Assembly: GCA_036898135.1 (NCBI GenBank)
Contig: JBAHVR010000275.1
Location: forward strand, 62,001 to 126,000
Source of the DNA: Oncomelania hupensis
Taxonomy: Eukaryota; Mollusca; Gastropoda; Littorinimorpha; Pomatiopsidae
Length of the DNA stretch: 64,000 nucleotides
Direction of reading: 5' to 3'
The translations under genes were made by a program, and so were the position numbers. The notes under the pieces are model-generated. The model was not told where the DNA came from. It saw nothing but the letters and a program-made list of their open reading frames with translations, and made no database searches. Of the stretch, positions 58,246-64,000 are shown one piece after another. Position 1 is the first letter of the stretch. Every line of letters begins with the position of its first letter.

Positions 58246-61200
58246 TATCCTATCCTATCCTGTCCCATAACCCGAAGGTCGTAGGGGCACCACAGATGAT
58301 CGCTTAACCAGCATACTCCATCTTTCTCTGTCCTCAGCAGCCCTCATGGCTTCGCTCAGTGTCAAACCAGTCCATTCTCGAATGTTGTCCTCCCACCTCT
58401 TTTTCGGTCTCCCCCTTCTTCTACCTCCTTGCACTGTGCCTTGCAGAATGGTCTTTGCAAGGCCTGATGATCTGGTGACGTGGCCATACCATCGGAGTTT
58501 CCGTTTCTTCACCACTGTGAGCAGGTCATCGTGTTGTCCAATGGCTTGTGTGATGGTCTGTCGGACTTCAACGTTGGTGATGTGTTGGGTATAGGAAATG
58601 CACAGAAGTCTTCTGTAGCACCTCATCTCCATGCTTTGTATTCTTCGTTGGAGATCTGCTGTGAGGGTCCATGCTTCGCAAGCATATAGGAAGATGGAGA
58701 TGACCAGAGATCGCAGCAGTCTTACTTTGGAATGTAGACTGATGGTTCTGTCTTTCCAAATGGGCTTCAACCTTGTCAGGGCAGCAGTTGTTTGTGCGAT
58801 CCTGGAGAGGACTTCCTGTCGAGACCCATTGTCTGACACAATGGCTCCTAAATATTTGAAGCTGTGCACTGTGTTGAGGGATTGGCCTTGTACTTTGATG
58901 TCCGTGTTGATGCCATTGGTGTTGTTGGTCATCATTTTGGTCTTCTTTGCACTTATTTCCATTCCATAAGCTCTGGAGGTGGTGTCAAGCCTCTGTACAA
59001 GCTGTTCAAGTTCTTGTTCCTCTCCAGCCAATCCATCAATATCATCCGCAAAACGAAGATTGGAGATTGCTCTGCCCCCTATGCTGACTGTGCCTTCGTG
59101 ATCTGCAAGAGCATCTGACATGATGCGCTCTAGGAAGATGTTGAAGAGTGTTGGAGAGAGTAGGCATCCTTGACGCACACCGATTGTTGTTCTGAACCAG
59201 TTCCCGATGACGCTGTTATGGAGGACTGCACTGGTAGCCTTGTCATACAGGCTTTTGATGACTTCTATGATTTTAGGGCTGATGTTGTACACTTTCATGG
59301 TTGCCCATAGAGCTGCATGCCAGACTCGGTCAAATGCCTTCTTGAAGTCTATGAACACATGATATAGATGTTGTTGGTGCTGTAGGTATTTCTCACAGAT
59401 TATTCTGAGGTTGAAAATCTGTTCAGTGGTACTTCGCCCTGCCATGAATCCTGCTTGTTCTTCAGCTATGATTTGTTCAGCTTGTGGTTTCAACCTGTTG
59501 AGTATTATTTTCAGGAGGACCTTGCTGGGATGGCTGATGAGGCTGATGGTGCGGTAGTTTTCACACTCCTGAAGGTTACCTTTTTTAGGAAGAGTGATGA
59601 CAAGCGACTGGGTCCATGGTGTAGGCCATTCCCCACTCTGCCAGATCTTGTTACAGATAGTGGTGAGAGCATCAGTCATCGCTTCTCCTCCTGCTTGTAG
59701 CAGTTCCGCTGGTATGTTGTCCACTCCCGCTGACTTCCCTTTCTTCAGCGATTGCACTGCTGCCTCAACTTCTTCCCGGAGAATTGGGAGGATTTCTTCT
59801 TCTTCTCTGCTCTCGGGACATGCTAGAACTGATGGGTCTCCATTTGGTGTATGGTTGTAAAGGTCAGAGCAGTACTCTGTCCATCTGTCCAAGACTTCTT
59901 GTTCTTCTGTAAGGCAAATGCCAGACTTGCTTTGGATAGTGGAGACTTTGGGCTGTTTAACACTTGTCAGCCGCTTCACAGTCTGGTAGGCCTTCTTGCT
60001 GTTGTTCTTGTTCAGATTGTTCTCTATTTCCTGGCATTGATCTTCTATCCAGTTCTCCTTTGCTGTGCGCATGCCTTTTCGGATGTCATTGTTGATTTTT
60101 CGGTAGACATCAGCTCCCTGTGAGGTGTTCTTTTTCTTTTTTAACTCTCTTCGTTTATCACACAGATCCAAAAGTTCAGGTGTGATCCACGGCTTCTTCT
60201 TTGGTCGGTGCTTGCCAAGGATCTCAGTGGCGGCATCTGTTACAGCTGAGTTGAAGGTATTGGTCATGGTGTTGACATCTACTTCGCCTGCCCCCAAAAT
60301 AAGCAGTGGTGCAAATTTCCCTCCAATTGTGGCCTGAAATATTTTTGCCACCTCCGGGTCTTGCAGTTTGTCCAGGTCGAACTTCAGCCTAGTGCACTTT
60401 GCTGTATTTACTCTCTTCAAATGGAGCCGGAAAGACATCATCACGAGATCGTGGTCACTTCCAATGTCTGCTCCTGGAAAAGTGCGTGTCCTGCCAATGT
60501 TGATGCTTGATCTGAAGCGTTTCTTGACCATGATGTAGTCGATCTGGTTGTGATGTTCCCCGCCGGGACTGTGCCATGTCCATCGTCTGGATTTTTTGTG
60601 GAGACCAAGCGTGTTTGCCAGTACCAGATTGTTGTATCTGGCAAACTCCAATAGCCTCAGACCCCTGTCATTTGTCTCGTTGTTGCAGTGGGGTCCGCAT
60701 GTGTCTCCCCAGTTGCGGTGCGCATCTTGGCCAACCTTGGCATTCCAGTCGCCTTGCACTATGACTATGTCCTTCTTCGGCACTTGGTCAAGGACCGCCT
60801 GTATATTTTCATAAAAATCCTCCACTTCGCTGTCTTCATAGTCTGATGTTGGGGCATAGGCCTGGATGATGGTAATGTTGAAAGGGGTTGCTCTCAGACG
60901 GATGGTAATGAGTCTACTGGAGACTGGGCGGCAACCCATGACAGTGGCTAGAATGTTCTTGTGGACCAAGAATCCAACGCCGTGTTCGTGCCTGTCATCT
61001 CTACCGCTGAAATAGAGCTTGTGGCCTTTGTCAGTCGTTGTTTCACCTAGGCCTTTCCAGCGCAGTTCGCTGATACCTAGAACGTTCCATCGATAGTGGT
61101 CCAGCTCGTGGGCCAGTTCTTCTAATTTTCCTTCCGCAGTTAGGGTCCTGACGTTCCAGGTTCCTATGACGATGTTGTTTCTCGTGCGGATCTTGCTATA

Positions 61201-61484
61201 TTGTCCATCAGTAGCATACTTAACACCTCCGTCCTGGTGGCCAACGGAAGGCGCGGTCCTTGTGCCGGGTGACGGCCCGGGCGACGACCGATCCGGTATG
61301 GAATTAGTGGATTGTGTCATCATGTAGTGTGTCTTGGGCAAAAAAGACCTGGCAGGGCCCAATCCTCTCCAGGCTGTTGGCCACAGCCGAAATCCACGAA
61401 TACAAATGGCTAAGAACAATATAAACACCCCTAAAGAACTGAACGCGGATTTAGATCTAATATTACTCATGTAGGTCATGTCTG
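58246..61484 (-). mobile_element. RTE-type LINE, near full length
   Basis: Single-ORF non-LTR element with (GGATA)n 3' tail at 58246-58262. Source or close sister of at least eight fragments in this window. A clear target duplication was not found, partly because its 3' side abuts fragment d. Confidence 0.85.
58255..61479 (-). CDS. RTE endonuclease-reverse transcriptase, intact ORF
   Basis: 1074 residues. After a ~95 residue leader with a hydrophobic stretch (the first ATG may not be used), the endonuclease has IVIGTWNVRTLTAEGKLEEL, LGISELRWKGLG, IVQGDWNAKVG, RRWTWHSPGG and GSDHDLVMMSF. The RT has NYRTISLISHPSKVLLKIIL, EQAGFMAGRSTTEQIF, VFIDFKKAFDRVW, GVRQGCLLSPTLFNIFLERI and LRFADDIDGLAG (FADD). 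The C-terminal region has YACEAWTLTADLQRRI and GRRRGRPKKRWEDNI. No RNase H. NYRTISLI has T where most RTs have P (RPISLI), a possible damaging change. Confidence 0.9.
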   Translation of the reverse strand: MTYMSNIRSKSAFSSLGVFILFLAICIRGFRLWPTAWRGLGPARSFLPKTHYMMTQSTNSIPDRSSPGPSPGTRTAPSVGHQDGGVKYATDGQYSKIRTRNNIVIGTWNVRTLTAEGKLEELAHELDHYRWNVLGISELRWKGLGETTTDKGHKLYFSGRDDRHEHGVGFLVHKNILATVMGCRPVSSRLITIRLRATPFNITIIQAYAPTSDYEDSEVEDFYENIQAVLDQVPKKDIVIVQGDWNAKVGQDAHRNWGDTCGPHCNNETNDRGLRLLEFARYNNLVLANTLGLHKKSRRWTWHSPGGEHHNQIDYIMVKKRFRSSINIGRTRTFPGADIGSDHDLVMMSFRLHLKRVNTAKCTRLKFDLDKLQDPEVAKIFQATIGGKFAPLLILGAGEVDVNTMTNTFNSAVTDAATEILGKHRPKKKPWITPELLDLCDKRRELKKKKNTSQGADVYRKINNDIRKGMRTAKENWIEDQCQEIENNLNKNNSKKAYQTVKRLTSVKQPKVSTIQSKSGICLTEEQEVLDRWTEYCSDLYNHTPNGDPSVLACPESREEEEILPILREEVEAAVQSLKKGKSAGVDNIPAELLQAGGEAMTDALTTICNKIWQSGEWPTPWTQSLVITLPKKGNLQECENYRTISLISHPSKVLLKIILNRLKPQAEQIIAEEQAGFMAGRSTTEQIFNLRIICEKYLQHQQHLYHVFIDFKKAFDRVWHAALWATMKVYNISPKIIEVIKSLYDKATSAVLHNSVIGNWFRTTIGVRQGCLLSPTLFNIFLERIMSDALADHEGTVSIGGRAISNLRFADDIDGLAGEEQELEQLVQRLDTTSRAYGMEISAKKTKMMTNNTNGINTDIKVQGQSLNTVHSFKYLGAIVSDNGSRQEVLSRIAQTTAALTRLKPIWKDRTISLHSKVRLLRSLVISIFLYACEAWTLTADLQRRIQSMEMRCYRRLLCISYTQHITNVEVRQTITQAIGQHDDLLTVVKKRKLRWYGHVTRSSGLAKTILQGTVQGGRRRGRPKKRWEDNIREWTGLTLSEAMRAAEDRERWSMLVKRSSVVPLRPSGYGTG

Positions 61485-61577
61485 TTGATTGGTCGGTACA
61501 AAAAGTGTCTGTCGGTAGGCCTATTTCGCTTCTCTGTGTTCACGTGTTTCATTCTGATATTTTTGTGTTGTCCATTT

Positions 61578-61751
61578 CTGCAAGTAAACCGTTATATCCT
61601 AGAAGCATGGTTTAAACCTATTACCTATTACAAACTAAACCCTAATGTGGGTCTCCTGGGTCAGTTTCGAGAAGACTTCCGCAAGGGAGGTAATAGGTTA
61701 GGGAGGTTGGATGCTTTTAAATCAAAGTGGACAGAATTTGCTGAAAATTAA
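61578..61751 (+). CDS. Candidate terminal exon of an unidentified gene
   Basis: Pyrimidine tract and acceptor (ttgtccatttctgcaag), then VNRYILEAWFKPITYYKLNP, NVGLLGQFREDFRKGGNRLG and RLDAFKSKWTEFAEN, stop. The composition looks like real protein and there is no TE similarity. AATAAA occurs at 62071. I do not recognise it; it could belong with the first exon at 44721, but no phase or homology proves this. Confidence 0.35.
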   Translation: MQVNRYILEAWFKPITYYKLNPNVGLLGQFREDFRKGGNRLGRLDAFKSKWTEFAEN

Positions 61752-62145
61752 GTTTAGTTTAAACCAAAAGTCCTGAGAATACATGAAATGTACACACAAA
61801 GTAGGATACGCCATGCTAAGTTCGAAGTTGGAGCATAATTCCTTATTTTAAGGAGTGCAAACTTGACAGAAAAGTAGCATGACAGCAAATAGCTACAAAG
61901 AAGGAAACAAATGAAGATGTGAGCATGTCAACCAACAGCAAGGTACAAAAAGGGTTTGCAAGCACATTTTGAACATTCTTGTCATTCAAAAGTAGATTCC
62001 AGTGAGACTGTAATATTTGTTTTAGGCTAAACAAATTAGCAATTTTGACTCCTGTCACACACTAAAATTATAATAAATCACGAATTAGTAAATGGAATTC
62101 CCTGAAACTTTGCAGGAACCCTCAATATTACTATTTTGTTAATCA

Positions 62146-62154
<9 letters not shown>

Positions 62155-62185
<31 letters not shown>
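62155..62185. repeat. Poly(A) tract, then CAA-rich run
   Basis: About 31 A followed by (CAA)n-like sequence; possibly the tail of a retroposed element on the plus strand. Confidence 0.7.
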
Positions 62186-62279
62186 ACCAACTAACTACAA
62201 CAACAAAAACAACAACAACAACAAAACCCGAATATAGGTCGCCAAACTAAAATTTGACCTACAGAGGTTACCCCATTAA

Positions 62280-64000
62280 TCAAGTCAAGTCAAGTCAAAA
62301 GCGCTTTATTCCATAAAACCCCTTGGGGCACGTGGATACGACGAAAATGAATAAAAAATAAATGTAGAATAACCATAAAAATCATAAAATGCAATATAAA
62401 ATACATATGTACATATATTACATAAATAAAAGTTATCTTTCACACTCGCGTTCTATGAGACATAATAAACATTTACAAAAATACACATTCATTATTATCA
62501 CACAACACAAGCATACTATATAAAACTTATGTCCACACAAGCTGATCACAAATCGCACGCACTCTCTCGCAAGATAGGGTGATAAAGAAGGGGAGAAGGG
62601 GGAGGGGATACACACTGGTATTGAGTATTTATATTGTCATTATTGAAAAAAATCCCTATTTTTACTATCATTAATATTACAAATCATTATATTACGTTCT
62701 AAAGCAATCCATTATTATTTTCATAAACCTAGCCAGTTTCAGCAGAATAGTCTTATTTTTCGTTGAAAATAAATTAGAAAATTTAATAGCATTGGGTCGC
62801 ACATAGAAAAACCTTTTAAGCAGCTCTTTTCTATCATCGTCGAAATGTGGACATATAAAAATAAAATGAAATTCATCTCCTAACTCATTAAAAGTACATT
62901 TATTACAGATTCTGTCACATCTCTGGATTCCAAGAAACCGCCCCCTTTGCACTGGTAGCTTATGGTTTAAGGTTCTAAATTTTATGACAACAGCAGCTAG
63001 GCTGGCGGGCAAAACTGTCAAATATTCTTCAAATTCAAAATTTTCTTTAAACATTCTATAATTATAATATAAATCATTTGTGTTAATTTCTGAGTGCCAG
63101 TTTTGTACATGTTGATCCTGCAGCCTTTTCTTTATCTCTTCTTTAAACCCTTCGGCAGAAAAAATTCGAGCCTTGAGACTGATCATACCAAACATTTCCT
63201 AACCCTAGTTTTTCCAGAGAATTCCTGACACAGTCTAAATAATCATGTTTGTACAAGTTTAGTTCGTACAGCTTTAGCAGAAACCTGTAAACCACACAAG
63301 ATAATTTAGTACTATTTCTGTCAAAAGCAAGCTTACACCAAAAATTTAACATACGGCATTTTGCTAAGATATCTATAGGAAACTGACCTACTTCTCCTAA
63401 AACCATTCATGTCGGTGTACTTTTACCAAGCTTTAAGATAAACTTATAAAAACGTAGTTGCAATTTGTTTACCAGGTCAGTCATCTGAGGACACCATACT
63501 TCCGAACCATACAATAATATAGGTACAACAGTTTTATCAAAGAGTTCAATTTGCATGTCAATAGGTAAAGCCAATTTTCTAACTTTGCGGAGTAAAGCAA
63601 ACATCGCCTTGGTGGCTCGGTCATATAGGTTTTTCTGAGCTGGCTTAAAGCTTCCATTGTAATTGATTTTTATTCCCAGACATTGAAAATCGTACGTATC
63701 CTCAATTTGCTTACCACTGTACATGAAAATTGGGACATTTCTTACTTTACCTGTGGAAAAAAAATCATAACCTTTGTTTTTGCTACATTAACTTTAAGTT
63801 TCCAGAGCTGACAATAATCATACATTGAATCAAGGGCTGTCTGTTAAGCATCAGGCGATTCAGCAAAAATAACAGTATCGTCTGCATATAATAAAATAAA
63901 TAACTTGTACAAAATATCAATAGCTATTTGACCTAATTGTGCCTCCTGTGATGCTAAATTCAAAGTTTCAAGTTTGGATCCAGAGTTACCAATAAAAGGT
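62280..64000 (-). pseudogene. CR1/jockey-type LINE relic, running off the right edge
   Basis: (GACTT)n 3' tail at 62280-62297. Frames upstream on the minus strand: CNKCTFNELGDEFHFIFIC zinc knuckle (62692-63195), MVLGEVGQFPIDILAKCRML (63143-63406) and VPILLYGSEVWCPQMTDL (63407-63724). An RT palm YADDTVIFAE lies at about 63870-63890, followed by an in-frame stop. At least three frame breaks. A copy of its 3' end is at 50087-50610. Confidence 0.8.

Overview
The window is eukaryotic genomic DNA, most likely from a gastropod or other lophotrochozoan. That placement is inferred from three things: intron-containing animal genes, AT-rich DNA full of CT/GA, TTA and CAT microsatellites, and LINE families (Tx1-type L1, I/Nimb-type with RNase H, RTE, CR1/jockey-type) typical of mollusc genomes. 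There are no bacterial operons, CRISPR arrays or phage genes. Exons are short and canonical GT-AG; transposable elements (TEs) and other repeats fill most of the rest.

Three host genes are supported by exon-level homology recalled from memory. (1) A GLT8D1-like type II Golgi glycosyltransferase, minus strand, four exons visible at 310-2432; its 3' part runs off the left edge. (2) A complete NSUN5-like rRNA cytosine-5 methyltransferase, plus strand, eight exons at 8425-30688, with an unusually long lysine-rich tail. (3) A GT31 beta-1,3-galactosyltransferase, minus strand, three coding exons at 34108-41496. Genes 1 and 2 are divergent and genes 2 and 3 are convergent. Two further single-exon candidates (44721-44812 and 61578-61751, both plus) are weaker and unidentified.

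The GLT8D1/NSUN5 intergenic space is filled by a 5.8 kb inverted repeat with 1.13 kb near-identical arms (2510-3640 and 7173-8304). Each arm is built of degenerate ~200 bp subrepeats, like a Foldback element. Its spacer holds an arylsulfatase-like exon and a possible piggyBac N-terminus. A second structure of the same kind (arms 36940-37911 and 39963-40949), built of short palindromic subrepeats, lies in an intron of the galactosyltransferase gene.

NSUN5 introns carry a pogo-type MITE, a 62 bp satellite array, a full-length L1 with both ORFs open and a 15 bp target-site duplication, a small hAT-like MITE, and a 5'-truncated I/Nimb-type LINE. The right third (44.9-64 kb) is a LINE graveyard. 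It includes a three-level nest at 44.9-48.3 kb, repeated RTE fragments with (GGATA)n tails, one long intact RTE ORF (58255-61479), and a CR1/jockey-type relic at the right end.

The most interesting non-gene signals are the two Foldback-like palindromes, a 34 nt 3'-end hairpin shared by four retroposon copies, and a SINE that joins a tRNA-like A box to a 5S rRNA-like segment.
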